Counted from the stretch's first letter, positions 52,812 through 63,200 are shown. The stretch: DNA of 64,000 nt from JTS-RE9 sp964649195 (GCA_964649195.1 CAZYPK010000012.1:1-64000), one strand, 5' to 3'. A program made the numbers and translations. Notes: generated by a model not told the origin, from the sequence alone.

Positions 52812-52937
52812 TGCGTCGGGTGGCTGGGGCTGAAGCGCAAGCCCCGGCCCGGTGACCCTCGACTTTCAGTTGCGCCACCTTTGTTTCGTGCATCCAGGCC
52901 GGGGCTTCGCGGACTCAGCCCCAGCCACCCGAAGCGG
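52812..52937. repeat. Family A repeat, copy 4 (inverted)
   Basis: GGTGGCTGGGGCTGAAGCG, AAGCCCCGGCCCGGTGACC, then CTTTCAGTTGCGCCACCTTTG (the inverse of the central block of copies 1 and 2), and GGCCGGGGCTTCGCGGAC with CAGCCCCAGCCACCC. Further half-motifs lie at 52770-52810. Opposite orientation to copies 1 and 2. Confidence 0.9.
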
Positions 52938-52975
52938 ACTCAGCCTCATCCAACCAACATTGAGTTTGAAATGCT

Positions 52976-54559
52976 CTAACGACCGCTTCTCGCCTTGGCG
53001 ACCACCTCCCGGTAGTTCGCGCGGAAGAAGTCGGTCCACGCCAGGCGGTCTTTCAGTTGTGCCGTGGGATTGGATTTGCGCTTGCCATCGACGTGGATGA
53101 CCCACCTGTTTTCCAGGGCCGACATGTATGCCTTGAGCGATGCCGCGACTGCCGCATTCCGCGGGTTCTGCGGATCATCGAGAACGAGACGCCAGTCAGA
53201 TGGAAGGTTCTCGATCACAAGTTCCGCAGGCATGCGATCGAAGATCATCACCAGTTCGCGCCGCAGCGATTCATCCTTGCACCGGTTGATCGCCATCCAT
53301 GCAGCGGTCAGATCATCATGCACATCGATCGCCATCGCATGGGAAATGGTGGCGATGGCGGAGTAGAAGTTCGGCATGCCTTTGGGGAACTCGCGGGCCT
53401 GGGCAAAAGGCTCAAGTTCATCGGTCCAGTGTTGCATCTCCTCTTCCACATAAAGGTCCCGGCGCACCGGCTGCCTGCGCAATTCATACAACTCCGGGCC
53501 ATCCTCCGTGCCCCGTTTGCGGTTCCACACCCGCTGCGCCTCCTTGGACAAGAGCCAGAGCACGAACTCGTTGGCCAATGCCGCATGAGGCGCACCGCGC
53601 AGGATGCTCACCGGGTCGCCGTTCTGCTTGGTCATGCCCGGCGGATCGACATAGCCCAGCCGATTGAGCGCTTCGCCGGTCCTGCCTGAGATCGCGCTGG
53701 CCTGGAAGCGGCCGTAGAAATCGATCGACATGCCGGCGGCGGCCTGACCGGTCGATACATCGACCGAAACCTTCGTGCTCACCGACGCGAAGTAACGCGA
53801 GTTGGCGAACACCCGGCGAAGCACCGCCCAGCCTTCGTCCCAGCCGAGTCTCATCAGAATCGCGTTGTACGCCTCGGCGATCGAACCGGAATGCGAAGGG
53901 TCCGCCAGGGCGATGTTGCCCTGATAGCGCGGATCGACCAGATCGGTCCAGGTTCGCGGCGGCTCCATCCCGAGCTGGGCGATGCGATCGTTGTTATAGA
54001 CGATGCCGAAACTGGAAAGCACCACGCCGACCCACTTGAGCTGCGGATGGTAAAGGTTGGCGCCGGCGATGTCCGGCCTGGGATAAATCTCCTCCAACAT
54101 CCCCGGCGGAAACGCGACGGGCACCGACGGACTGAACCTGATGGAGCGCGACTTGTCATCCTCATCGGTGATGGTGATGTCGTTGGCCAGTTGATTGTGA
54201 TCGTAGTCGCCGCCGCCGAAGAACAGGTCATAGCCGACGCCGCCGACTTCGCGGTTCTGCCGCAGCGCCCGCCGGCCTTCGGCTTCATACTCGGCCACGA
54301 CCTGCTTGCGAAGGTCGCCGGTGCCGCCGGAAGAGCGCCAGTCGAAAACGACCGGCGGCAAGCCCCGGGCCGCGCGGTGACGATTGAAGCCCCGCGCAAT
54401 CTCGTAACGAATCTGCTCGTTGTGAGGCGTGATCACCACCAGCCTGGCCGCGCCTTCACCTTCGGGCACCGCTTCGACGGCGGGCTTCATCGCCAGCGGC
54501 ACACCGATGATGATGGCCAGCAGGACAAGAATGATGATGCGTCCGGTCCAGTCGCTCAT
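52976..54559 (-). CDS. Iron(III)-type ABC substrate-binding protein, membrane anchored
   Basis: A 527-residue extracellular protein with one N-terminal helix (IIILVLLAIIIGVPLAM), probably an uncleaved anchor. The family 1 fold appears in LVVITPHNEQIRYEIARGF, WRSSGGTGDLRKQVVAEY, YDLFFGGGDYDHNQL, GVVLSSFGIVYNNDRI, GNIALADPSHSGSIAEAYNAIL and AAAGMSIDFYGRFQAS. It resembles Fe3+ (FbpA/AfuA-like) binding proteins, but is longer with a C-terminal helical extension. No permease or ATPase adjoins it. Confidence 0.8.
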   Translation of the reverse strand: MSDWTGRIIILVLLAIIIGVPLAMKPAVEAVPEGEGAARLVVITPHNEQIRYEIARGFNRHRAARGLPPVVFDWRSSGGTGDLRKQVVAEYEAEGRRALRQNREVGGVGYDLFFGGGDYDHNQLANDITITDEDDKSRSIRFSPSVPVAFPPGMLEEIYPRPDIAGANLYHPQLKWVGVVLSSFGIVYNNDRIAQLGMEPPRTWTDLVDPRYQGNIALADPSHSGSIAEAYNAILMRLGWDEGWAVLRRVFANSRYFASVSTKVSVDVSTGQAAAGMSIDFYGRFQASAISGRTGEALNRLGYVDPPGMTKQNGDPVSILRGAPHAALANEFVLWLLSKEAQRVWNRKRGTEDGPELYELRRQPVRRDLYVEEEMQHWTDELEPFAQAREFPKGMPNFYSAIATISHAMAIDVHDDLTAAWMAINRCKDESLRRELVMIFDRMPAELVIENLPSDWRLVLDDPQNPRNAAVAASLKAYMSALENRWVIHVDGKRKSNPTAQLKDRLAWTDFFRANYREVVAKARSGR

Positions 54560-54664
54560 GGCTTGATCTCACATCCTGACGAAGTTGATGACCGCATGAT
54601 ACGACGAGAACCCTTGAACTTGTCGCAGGGCGCAGATGACCTTCATGCACGGAGAGTTTACAGT

Positions 54665-54763
54665 GGGGATTCCTGAATAACCTCACGGCCAAGCCGCTTG
54701 CGGCGTAGCAATCCCCCGGTTCACCCTGGTTCACGGTACATCGGAGGTTATTCAAGAAGTCCC
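54665..54763. repeat. Family B repeat, copy 3
   Basis: GGGATTCCTGAATAACCTC, AAGCCGCTTGCGGCGTAGC, TCCCCCGGTTCACCC, a duplicated GGTTCACGGTACATCGG and GGTTATTCAAGAAGTCCC. It ends at the start region of tadA, which must be read through it or start within it. Confidence 0.9.
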
Positions 54764-54779
54764 GGTGATGAGTTCCCGC

Positions 54780-55301
54780 ATGAACGATGATGCCGCCAAC
54801 CCGCCCATCGCCACCGCCATCGATCGCTCGATGATGATGCTGGCCATCGCCCAGGCCCAGGCCGCCGCCGCCGTCGGCGAGGTGCCGGTGGGCGCGGTGA
54901 TCTATCGCGGCGAACAGGTTCTTGCCCAGACGCATAACCTGCGCGAATCCCGGCGCGATCCGACGGCTCACGCGGAAATCCTCGCCCTGCGAACGGCGGC
55001 GAAACAGTTCGAGTCCTGGCGCATCGAAGGCTGCTCCATCGCGGTGACGCTCGAGCCCTGCCCGATGTGCGCCGGAGCGCTGGTCAACGCCCGCATCGAC
55101 CGGCTGATCTACGGAGCGACGGACCCCAAGATGGGCGCGGTACACACGCTCCATCAGCTTTGCACCGATGAACGATTCAATCATCGCATGGAGGTGATCG
55201 CAGGCGTGGAGGCGGACACCTGCGCCCGGCTGCTACAGGATTTCTTCCGCGCCAGACGAGGCGCCGAAAAGCCGGGCAAGCCGGCGCCGGCGGAGGAGTG
55301 A
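54780..55301 (+). CDS. tadA: tRNA adenosine(34) deaminase
   Basis: A 173-residue zinc deaminase that makes inosine at the wobble position of tRNA(Arg). The zinc site is DPTAHAEILAL and EPCPMCAGALVNARI; GEVPVGAVI and ATDPKMGAV are conserved. The start is uncertain: 54780 is preferred because the fold begins soon after; ATG 54768 lies right at the end of the family B repeat. Confidence 0.93.
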   Translation: MNDDAANPPIATAIDRSMMMLAIAQAQAAAAVGEVPVGAVIYRGEQVLAQTHNLRESRRDPTAHAEILALRTAAKQFESWRIEGCSIAVTLEPCPMCAGALVNARIDRLIYGATDPKMGAVHTLHQLCTDERFNHRMEVIAGVEADTCARLLQDFFRARRGAEKPGKPAPAEE

Positions 55302-55321
55302 TGCGGATCCCAATACCACGA

Positions 55322-55350
55322 AACCCACTGCCTGGAGGCGGTGGGCTTTA
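55322..55350. terminator. Bidirectional terminator between convergent genes
   Basis: CCCACTGCC-TGGA-GGCGGTGGG stem with one GT pair, flanked by AAA on the left and CTTTA on the right. It lies between tadA and the convergent cNMP/DUF1003 gene. Confidence 0.7.
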
Positions 55351-55359
55351 GGCAACGAA

Positions 55360-56187
55360 TCAACTTTCCGCCCCCGGCGCCTCCGGCGCCCCCGGTGTTC
55401 GAGTCTGCGTCAGCTTGTCGATCTTCTGATGCAACTGCATGATTTCATGATGCGCCTTGAGGTTCACCTGGTAGTCCGCATCAGCCCGGATGCGGTCCTT
55501 TTCACCGGAGCGGTTCTGGCTGATGAGGACGAAGATCGCCAGGAAGATCGCCTCCAGCGAAACGATCAGCGTCAGCAGGCCGAAGGGGAACGGGTCGAAA
55601 CCGTTGTCGCCGCGCGTGACGTTGTAGATGATCCACGCGGCGAACCAGAGAACGTGCAGCAGCACGAACGTCTGGCTGGCGGAAACCTCCGAGATGACGT
55701 CGGCGATCCTTTGCCAGGTCGTCGCGTTCTCGGCGATCGCCTGATTGGGATTCTTCACCCCCCGCAATTTTTCAAGAATGTCGCGCTGACGATTGCCCAG
55801 CACCGTGAGCACGTCGATCGCCGCGTGCGGGTGGTTTTCCAGGTAATGAAGAAAATCGGCGCGGCTGAGCGTCAGCAGATCGCACGCTTCGATGGAGCGG
55901 ATGGTCGCGCTGCGCAGGCCGCCGTCGAGCAGCGACAGGTCGCCGAAGAATGCGTCGGCTTCCAGGACGGCCAGGATCATTTCCTTGCCGTCCTCGTCCG
56001 GGCAGCTCACCTGCACGCGGCCCGACCGGATCAGATAGAGTTCGTCGCCGGTGTCGCCGATCCAAAAGATCGGCTGATTGGCTTCGACGCGACGTTCGTG
56101 AAGCAGGGCGGCCAGCGAGTTCAACTCGGCGGCGTCGAGCTTGCTGAACAACGAAATCCGGGCCAGTCGTGCGGCGTTGGTGGGCAT
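55360..56187 (-). CDS. Cyclic nucleotide-binding domain fused to DUF1003 membrane domain
   Basis: A 275-residue protein. Residues 8-125 form a cNMP-binding domain (LFSKLDAAELNSLAALLHERRVEANQPIFWIGDTGDELYLIRSGRVQVS; GDLSLLDGGLRSATI). DUF1003 follows at 140-250 with two helices (FVLLHVLWFAAWIIYNV; FGLLTLIVSLEAIFLAIFVL). A short coiled coil (HHEIMQLHQKIDKL) and a repeat-coded tail TPGAPEAPG end it. A ligand-gated membrane sensor is inferred. ATG 56187 is preferred. Confidence 0.85.
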   Translation of the reverse strand: MPTNAARLARISLFSKLDAAELNSLAALLHERRVEANQPIFWIGDTGDELYLIRSGRVQVSCPDEDGKEMILAVLEADAFFGDLSLLDGGLRSATIRSIEACDLLTLSRADFLHYLENHPHAAIDVLTVLGNRQRDILEKLRGVKNPNQAIAENATTWQRIADVISEVSASQTFVLLHVLWFAAWIIYNVTRGDNGFDPFPFGLLTLIVSLEAIFLAIFVLISQNRSGEKDRIRADADYQVNLKAHHEIMQLHQKIDKLTQTRTPGAPEAPGAES

Positions 56188-56473
56188 GATGCGCCAGTGT
56201 AAATGACGCGGTGGAATACGCCAAATCTCACAGGCGGCAAAGCCTGCCAGTGACATCAACCGTTTGGGGGCAGAGATGGCGCAGCCGCATGGTGTCGCGG
56301 ACCCGATCGAGCCGTTTCACGATGACCTCCACGGACAGGGTTTGTTCGCGCACGACCATTGACCTAACAAAAAAATCCTTGTGTCAACAGCGACTTGCAG
56401 ATAAAATGCGCAAAAGTGTTTGGATGCGTTATCCAATTCTGTGAATTGAATAAACAATGGTCAGACATATCCC

Positions 56474-56854
56474 ATGCCAGAACGATCCCGTCAGATCAAG
56501 GTGGGCGACTCAAGCTACGACTGTAGTGGTGTTGATCCCGTTCAGATGCCCATCATTGAACGATTCCTCACGGGAACAACGCAGGGTGACCAGGATATAG
56601 ACAAACTACCGATTCCGAGCCGTCCGATTTGGCTCGCGGTCGCGGTGCGCATCATCCGTTGGTATCGCAACAGGATATCGCCACATCTTGGCAGCCGGTG
56701 TGTTTTTGAGCCAAGCTGCTCCCGTTACGCCGAGTTGGCGTTCAGACGGCATGGATTCCTGCGGGGCTTCGTCATGACCTGCAAAAGACTCCGGCGATGC
56801 CGCGGAGGCGCCGGTGGTGCCGATCCCGTCAACCCCATACCTGGAGATGAATAA
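56474..56854 (+). CDS. yidD: Membrane protein insertion efficiency factor YidD
   Basis: A 126-residue protein: IRWYRNRISPHLGSRCVFEPSCSRYAELAFRRHG is the YidD core with the conserved CxxxPSCSxYA, then CKRLRRC and DPVNP. The N-terminal 50 residues are extra. YidD assists YidC at the inner membrane; yidC and rnpA are not adjacent. The 286-base upstream gap is AT-rich and shows only promoter-like sequence. Confidence 0.9.
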   Translation: MPERSRQIKVGDSSYDCSGVDPVQMPIIERFLTGTTQGDQDIDKLPIPSRPIWLAVAVRIIRWYRNRISPHLGSRCVFEPSCSRYAELAFRRHGFLRGFVMTCKRLRRCRGGAGGADPVNPIPGDE

Positions 56855-57042
56855 TGGAATATCGAATTGAAGCCATTGGTGCGGAGTTCTCGAACAAGGC
56901 GATCGGGCAACTGGGTCAGCGTTTCACACAGCACGCCCAGTCAGGCTGGAAGCTGCATTCGGTCTTTCAAGCGCAGCAGCCCGGCTGTTTGGGGATTGGA
57001 AGTCCGTCAATCACCTACTTTGCGATTTACATCAAAGAATAG
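56854..57042 (+). CDS. DUF4177-like small protein
   Basis: A 62-residue protein: MEYRIEAIG...GQRFTQHAQSGWKLHSVFQ and ITYFAIYIKE follow the DUF4177 pattern (short beta, helix, GW, beta, beta). The function is not known. Its ATG overlaps the yidD stop by one base, so the two are coupled. Confidence 0.75.
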   Translation: MEYRIEAIGAEFSNKAIGQLGQRFTQHAQSGWKLHSVFQAQQPGCLGIGSPSITYFAIYIKE

Positions 57043-57079
57043 CGGTCACTGTTGTCGGCGCGAATGGTGTGCCTAACCC

Positions 57080-57123
57080 AGCAAGCAGGTTGGGTTGAGT
57101 CCGCGAAGCCCACCCTACTTGCT
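57080..57123. repeat. Minimal family A-related hairpin
   Basis: AGCAAGCAGGTTGGGTTGAG, then TCCGCGAAGCC and CACCCTACTTGCT. The central GAGTCCGCGAAGCC is shared with family A, while the arms differ (AGCAAG / CTTGCT). It is a shortened or related palindrome. Confidence 0.6.
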
Positions 57124-57184
57124 AAAGTGTCGAATGCATTTTCCGACATGCAGATCGAATAAACAGCGTTCAGCGTGACACCCT

Positions 57185-57820
57185 ATGAGACGAATCTGTC
57201 CAAACCCGATGCCATGGCGCAACGTATTCGAGCAGCTGGCCAAGCACGCTCAAGCACATCTGTGTACTCCGCCGTCTCCGCCGAAACCGCTGATTCTCGC
57301 AGGCTGGGCATACAGCAACGACGTCGAAAAAATGCGGCGTTGGGAAGAGACCGTCACTTGGGCGACGAGTAACGGCTGCCTCGATCTCATCAGGATTTCC
57401 GACGAAGATTTCCACTACGTCGATGAGCCCACGTCTTATACAGTCGGACCACTGGGTGGCCCAATGTATCGGCCTTGGGATTTCAAAGAAAAAGCTCGGC
57501 CGCCATTAAGCCGACTCGCGGAGCACCTCCAGACGCTCAAGTCTCATTGGCAGGACATTGCGGGCCCGGAACTCGCGAAAATCACTAGCCCCCTTGCGTT
57601 TACAGGAATGAAGGCGCGGCGGCTGCTCGTCCAGACTGACGATACCGCTCGCCCACCTTGGGGCGGTTGGTCACATCTCTCCGCAGTGGAGTCGGAGCGG
57701 CGAACGTTCACCCAATTTCGGGCATCAGTGAACAAAGCTGTTGCTCCGCACGAGATAGATCACGTGGACTTCACAGTCAAAGGCCATGCCGAACAAACCG
57801 CTGCACGCGACCGTGTTTAG
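57185..57820 (+). CDS. Hypothetical soluble protein
   Basis: A 211-residue protein (LILAGWAYSNDVEKMRRWEETVTWA; DLIRISDEDFHYVDEPTSY; PLSRLAEHLQTLKSHWQDIAG; WGGWSHLSAVESERRTF). Looks like a genuine folded protein, but no family is recognised. The start may also be ATG 57209. Base composition is slightly lower in GC from 56.2 to 59.2 kb, where several unknown genes cluster. Confidence 0.6.
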   Translation: MRRICPNPMPWRNVFEQLAKHAQAHLCTPPSPPKPLILAGWAYSNDVEKMRRWEETVTWATSNGCLDLIRISDEDFHYVDEPTSYTVGPLGGPMYRPWDFKEKARPPLSRLAEHLQTLKSHWQDIAGPELAKITSPLAFTGMKARRLLVQTDDTARPPWGGWSHLSAVESERRTFTQFRASVNKAVAPHEIDHVDFTVKGHAEQTAARDRV

Positions 57821-57871
57821 AAACGCGGCACGTGAGTGGCAATGTCATGCAACTGAACGAGAAACCACAAC

Positions 57872-58327
57872 ATGAACCGCGATGAATATCCGCCAAAATC
57901 ATACGTCCACCTCGCACCACGCGATGACTACAAGGAATTTGAATACGAGGCTGCGCTTGCCTATGCACGAGCGATGAATCGTCTTGATGCTCAGCCGCTC
58001 GTGCAATTGCTTTCCGAGAATTGCGTTTATGAATCGCAAAACGTATTTACCCCCCTTCGTGGCAAGGAAGCGATTGTCACATATCTCCGAGGCAAATTTC
58101 ACGCGATTGAACAGGCCGGTTGTGGCAGCCAGGTGTTTGCGCAATTGGGGAAAATGATCCACATCTATGTTGACCGACCATGTGTTATCCTGGCGCAAGG
58201 GGCTTATGATAATCTGGTGGCCGTGGTTTTGTTCGAGGTGGATCGGGGGAAAATCACCCGTATTGACCTGTGTAGTGTCCTTCCTAACCCAACACATGCG
58301 CAGGGAACGGGTGAATACCCCGGCTAA
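57872..58327 (+). CDS. NTF2-like (SnoaL-type) protein
   Basis: A 151-residue protein with the cone-shaped fold pattern: YEAALAYARAMNRLDAQPLVQLLSENCVYESQNVF, LRGKEAIVTYLRGKFHAI, and strands VFAQLGKMIHIYV, CVILAQGAYDN and AVVLFEVDRGKITRIDLC. The substrate or partner is unknown. Confidence 0.7.
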   Translation: MNRDEYPPKSYVHLAPRDDYKEFEYEAALAYARAMNRLDAQPLVQLLSENCVYESQNVFTPLRGKEAIVTYLRGKFHAIEQAGCGSQVFAQLGKMIHIYVDRPCVILAQGAYDNLVAVVLFEVDRGKITRIDLCSVLPNPTHAQGTGEYPG

Positions 58328-58445
58328 TTCGCATGACAGTTGACGAGTTCGCGTGCGTTGAAAATCGAATCGAATCTCGTGTGTCCTGCCCCGCACGCGG
58401 CTAGCCACTGAGCGGCAGTCGTTCGGCGGCTTCGGCGCGTTACCC

Positions 58446-59171
58446 ATGAACACGGTCAACACACCCCAAGGCGAAGTTAAGCTACTTCCTCCACCGGTCG
58501 AGTTATTGCGCGCCATCCGCTCGTTCCTGCCATTTGGCGCATTCCGCTACGGGACGCCTCAGAACGGCGCCGACTACGGCATCGTCATGCAGTGCGGCGA
58601 CCAGGAGGTTTATGGCGTCAAACAACAGCCCGTGCCATGCGACGAGCAGCAGGGCCTTGTCTCGTTTCAGGCGCACAGCGTTCTCATCGCGCACAGCATC
58701 GCGGGCTACCTCCACAACGGATTTTCAGGCTTACTCATGCCGTGCGCTTACATCCGCAAGAAGGATTCGGGACAGGTCGAGTCAGGCATCGCTTATATCG
58801 GCGCTCCGTCGCCGCACGGCCGCGAGAGCCAGGAGTTCCCCTGCGAGGCATACGACCGTCCTTTTGGTCACGGCTTCACCGCGATGATGTTCTGTTTCAT
58901 ATCCGCGCTTCAGCAGAGTTCTCGCGACACCGGCATTGCCCTATTTCACGCCATCGGCCTCGACGTGCGCCCACGGCTGGGCATCGGTTCGCTCGGCTTC
59001 GGCTTCATGCTCGTCGGCCCGCACATCGTCTGCCTCAAGACTGTTGTCTCCGAGCGCGATCCGGTTTGGGCCGTCTTGCGAAGCACCGGCATTTCTGAAG
59101 TCTTTCACCTTCCAAGTGTCCCCGCAGGCATCGCCGAATCAGACCTTCGCGTCGCAAAACCCAATGCGTGA
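58446..59171 (+). CDS. Hypothetical protein
   Basis: A 241-residue protein (MQCGDQEVYGVKQQPVPCDEQQGLVSFQAHSV; CAYIRKKDSGQVESGIAYIG; HGFTAMMFCFISALQQSSRDTG; GIGSLGFGFMLVGPHIVCLK). No signal peptide and no family recognised. It ends overlapping the convergent fragment at 59139 by 33 bases. Confidence 0.6.
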   Translation: MNTVNTPQGEVKLLPPPVELLRAIRSFLPFGAFRYGTPQNGADYGIVMQCGDQEVYGVKQQPVPCDEQQGLVSFQAHSVLIAHSIAGYLHNGFSGLLMPCAYIRKKDSGQVESGIAYIGAPSPHGRESQEFPCEAYDRPFGHGFTAMMFCFISALQQSSRDTGIALFHAIGLDVRPRLGIGSLGFGFMLVGPHIVCLKTVVSERDPVWAVLRSTGISEVFHLPSVPAGIAESDLRVAKPNA

Positions 59172-59381
59172 GCCATCGACCTGCCCGCCTTCGCCCAACG
59201 GGGCCGAGAAGGCGTGATCCCCCTGCTCCATCGGGAGCGTGCGATCCTTGCCTGCCGGATCGCGGAGCGCCAGCGTCGGCTTGCCGAACATGGCGATCTT
59301 GATGTCCGGGTCCTCTTCGAGGTCCTCGCTGAGAATCAGTTTTACGTTCTTGCCATCAGCCTGCGGCACGATGTAAACCAT
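59139..59381 (-). pseudogene. Fragment of an unknown gene, probably frameshifted
   Basis: Eighty residues with protein-like sequence (VKLILSEDLEEDPDIKIAMFGKPTLALRDPAGK; MEQGDHAFSAPLGEGGQVDG). The bases just upstream, in another frame, encode a signal-like LFLIVTLLAIRRR that would make a normal secreted start. So this is probably a small secreted protein broken by one shift near 59390. It could also be an intact short gene. Confidence 0.35.
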
Positions 59382-59458
59382 GTGGAGCCGGGCGGCGGCG
59401 GATGGCCAGCAGGGTCACGATGAGAAACAAGGCGACTCGTTGAAGTTTTTAAGAGATG

Positions 59459-59546
59459 GGGACTTCCGAATAATCCCGATGTGTGCCGTGAACAGGGGTA
59501 TTGCTACGCCGCAAGCGGCTTGGATGCGGGGTTGTTCGGGAGTTTC
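59459..59546. repeat. Family B repeat, copy 4
   Basis: GGGACTTCCGAATAATCCCG, TGTGCCGTGAACAGGGG, ATTGCTACGCCGCAAGCG and GGGGTTGTTCGGGAGTTTC. Same orientation as copy 2. Ends 22 bases before the stop of the convergent universal stress gene. Confidence 0.88.
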
Positions 59547-59568
59547 GACGCATTAAAATTTTCGGGCC

Positions 59569-60027
59569 TCACACGTTGGCCTGCGGGTCCGTGGAGCGGG
59601 AGCGCACGATCAGGACCGAACATGGGGCGTGGAGCGCCACGGACAGCGAGACCGAGCCGAGGAGAAAGCGGCGGATCGCGCCGTAGCCATGCGATCCGAC
59701 GACGACCAGATCCGCCTCCCAGCGCTCGGCCTCGGTCACGATGACCTCCTTGGCCGACCCTTCCAGCAGCTTGGACAGCACCCGCAGGCCGGGCGATGCC
59801 TGTTGAATTGCGCGGACCGCGTCATTGAGCCGCGCCGCGGTTTTCGCCCGCGTTTCCTTGATGATCTCGTCGAACACGCCGGGGCTCCCCATCCTCAGAC
59901 TGGATTCGACGAGCGGTTCCGCGGTGACGATCTGAACGATGGTCTGCGCCGGCCAGGGCCGGCGTCCCACCTCCGCAATGGCCGCGTCGCTGCTGGGGGA
60001 GTCGTCGATGGCAAGAAGGATTCTCAT
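59569..60027 (-). CDS. Universal stress protein (UspA family)
   Basis: A 152-residue Usp domain: MRILLAIDDSPSSDAAIAEV at the start and the ATP-binding signature VVVGSHGYGAIRRFLLGSVS near the end (G-2X-G-9X-G-S). It binds ATP by motif; the stress role is by family. Single gene with family B repeats on both sides. Confidence 0.92.
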   Translation of the reverse strand: MRILLAIDDSPSSDAAIAEVGRRPWPAQTIVQIVTAEPLVESSLRMGSPGVFDEIIKETRAKTAARLNDAVRAIQQASPGLRVLSKLLEGSAKEVIVTEAERWEADLVVVGSHGYGAIRRFLLGSVSLSVALHAPCSVLIVRSRSTDPQANV

Positions 60028-60151
60028 AACGGCTTCCGGTTGTGTTTTGGCATCAACGGGCGGACCTGAACGGGCACCCCCGGGTTTCTCATGTTACGCG
60101 CGAAGAAAGTGTGTCGCAAGAATCCCCCCGGAATCCCGAGGGGGAAGAATT

Positions 60152-60214
60152 GGGACTTCTGAATAACTCCGATGTACGTTGCTACGCCGCAAGCGGCTTG
60201 GGCGGTGAGGTTAT
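60152..60214. repeat. Family B repeat, copy 5 (shortened)
   Basis: GGGACTTCTGAATAACTCCG, ATGTACGTTGCTACGCCGC, AAGCGGCTTGGGCGG and GAGGTTAT. The GTGAACCAGGGGGA block of the other copies is missing, and the right end runs into TTATAATCC just before the next start codon. Confidence 0.85.
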
Positions 60215-60223
60215 AATCCACGT

Positions 60224-63200
60224 ATGAGACATCTCCCTACTTTCGTCGCGGGGCTTCTCGTTGTTGCGTGTGCGATATCGTCTTCGCTTCATGCTCAGAG
60301 CGATGCGACGCCGGTTTACATTGAGGATTCGCCTGATGCCGACGATCTGGTGAAACAGGCGCAGGTGCTGCGCGATCAGAAGCGGTTGACGGAGACGGCG
60401 GCGATGTATCAGAGGATCGCCACGGACTTTGGTCGGAAGCTGATGAAGTTGGAGGGTCCGATTTACGTCGATGCCCGGCGGTGGGTGCGCATGACGGTGG
60501 CCGCCGATGCGCCGCTGCTGGCGGCCTATCGGGCGCTGCATGAGCCGGTGGCGGCCAGGGCCACCGAGGAGGCGATGAAACCTTCGCCGCGGCTTGAGGC
60601 GCTCGAACAGGTCGCCCAGCGGTATGGGCTGTGCGATGCGGGACTCGATGCCGCCCTTCGCGCGGCGGCCCTGCATCTGGAACGAGGCCAACCCATCGAT
60701 GCCGGCAATCTGCTCGATGAGTTTGCGGATCATCCGGGCATCGCAGGTCAGCGGGTCCGCTGGCATCAGTTGCGGGCCACCAGCGCGATGTATGCGCGCG
60801 ATCCGATCAGGCTCGCCCAGCACACCAAGGCCTTGGCCGATCTCAAGTCCGCCGGTGCGATCAGGGAGATTCAGGAATGGCAGTCGCAGCTTGCGAACCG
60901 CGCCGATGAACCGGCGCGAACATCGCTTGCCGCGATGCCTCATGTCGAGTTGCCCAATCCGCCGGGCAAGCCGCTGTTTGTCCGGGAGGCGCAGACGGAG
61001 GCGGACGCTCCGCGCGGCCCATCGACGGATCCGAGCAGGCAGCCCAATCGCTCCGATGATCATCACATGATCCCCACGGTGGTGGGCGACACGATCTACA
61101 TCAACACCGGGCTGACGCTGCGGGCCTTGGATCGCTCCTCGCTGTCGGACATCTGGGCGACGCCCTTCGCGCCGGGCGGCGTTGACGGCACGGCCTACGA
61201 TCGCTTCGGCGTGCTCGGCCGCGATCAGGCGGTGCGCGATCAGCGCGGGGTGCTCATCGATGGGGAGCGGATTGTCGCGGTGATGGGGCGGGTGAGTTCG
61301 CAGGGTCGCGGGCAGGTGATGGCCGGCACGCCTGACACGATGATGGTGGGCGTCGGCCGCGCCGATGGCAGGCCGGTATGGCGCAAGACGGCCGAGCAGT
61401 TCGACGCAACATTTGAGCAGTCGTTTTTTCACGGCACCCCGGTCGGCGGCGATGGCCGCGCCTATATCATGGTTCGCCGATCGCAGAACTCGGGCTTTCG
61501 TGACGCCTACGTGCTGGCGGTGAACACGCACGACGGCGGCCTGATCTGGAAGCGGCACATCTCCAGCACGACGCCCGGCTTCACCAGCCGCGGCTTCACG
61601 CACCTGCTGGCGCACGGCGGCCGCCTTTACGTGGCCGACAACCTGGGCGCCATCGCCTGCCTCGATGGCCGCACCGGCGCGATGCGCTGGCTGCATCGCA
61701 TGTCGCAGTTCAAGGTGGTCCGCGCCGGGCCGTCCAGCGGCAACAACGCGGCCTGGAGCGTCAACGCGCCCGTGCTCTGCAAGGCGGGGCTGGTCGTTTC
61801 GCCCTTCATGGCGGGCACCTCGGCGATCCTGCTCGATCCCGACACCGGCAAAAAGCTGCGCGACCTCGACACCGAACCGTTCGTCAACGCCGCCTACATC
61901 ATGGCCCTGGGCGATGGCGATCTGCTCACCATCGGCGCCACCATTCACCGCATCTTCGGCGCTTCGCTGGAAACGCAATGGGCCGCATCCACCGGTGAGG
62001 CGGGAGTGCCGGCGGCGCGCGGCGTGGTCGTCGGCAACCGCGTCATGATCCCGACGGGCAACTGGATCGTGACCATCAATCTCGACACCGGCAAGAAGGA
62101 ACCGGATGTGCCGCTCGATGTCGCCGGCAATCTGCTCGCCCTCGACGGGCAGATGGTGGTCACCGCCGGCACGACGATCCGCAGCTACATGACCTGGCCG
62201 GTGGTTTATGAAAACCTCACCTCGCGCATCCGCCGGAACCCGACCGACGCCCAGGCCGGGCTGGCGCTGGCGCACGCGGCACTGGCCTCCGGCAAGGCGG
62301 ACGAAGCCCTCGAAGGCGTGGATCATGTCGTTGCGGTGCTGCGCCACCGGGCGGTCACCCGGCCCGATGGCCTGCGTCCCGAAGCCGACGAGGTTCACAC
62401 GGAGTTGTTTCAGCAACTGATGCGACTGAGCGACAAGGGGCTGACGAAGGATGTGCCCTTGCGCGGCGAGCTTTTCGATCGCATCGCCAAGGCGACCGTC
62501 ACGCCGCGCGATGAGGTGCAATATCACCTCGCCTTCGCGTCCTTTTTGCTGGAGAGCCCGTGGCCCGAAACCGAGCAGCTTGATCGCCGGCGCGATGCGG
62601 CCAGGCATTTCCAGACCGTGCTGGAGAATCCGCTGCTGGCCGGCCAGCTCGTGCCTCGCCTGGGCGCGTGGCAGCAAGGCGGCGTCGAAGCGCGGATGAA
62701 ACTGGCGGCGATGATCGAGCGGTTCGGCCGCGCGGTGTATGAGGAGTTTGATGACCGCGCCGCCGAGGAGTTGAATCGGCTGACGCTGGGCGGCGATGCG
62801 GATGCGGCTCAGCTCATCGAGCTGACCCGCAAGTATCCGCTGGCCAAATCGACCGGCGCCGCGCTGCTGGCCGCCGGCGAAGCCCTGGCGCGAAGCGGTC
62901 GCCATGTCGATGCGATCACGCAGCTTCGCCGCGCTTACCGCGAGAGATCGGCGATGCCGATTCGAGCACGCATCATCGGCAGGCTCGTCGATCAGTACAT
63001 CCGCATCGGCAAACCGCTGCGGGCCAGACAGTGGCTCACCCGGGCCGACCGCGACAACATCCACCCCGTGCGCGATGGCAAACCGGTCACCGCCCGCGCC
63101 TGGCTGGCCGACCTGGGGAACGAAGCGGTGGGGTTGCAGACGCTGCCTGACCTTCGCGAGAAGCTCGGCAAGCCTTCCATTCTCGCCGGCACGCTGCTGC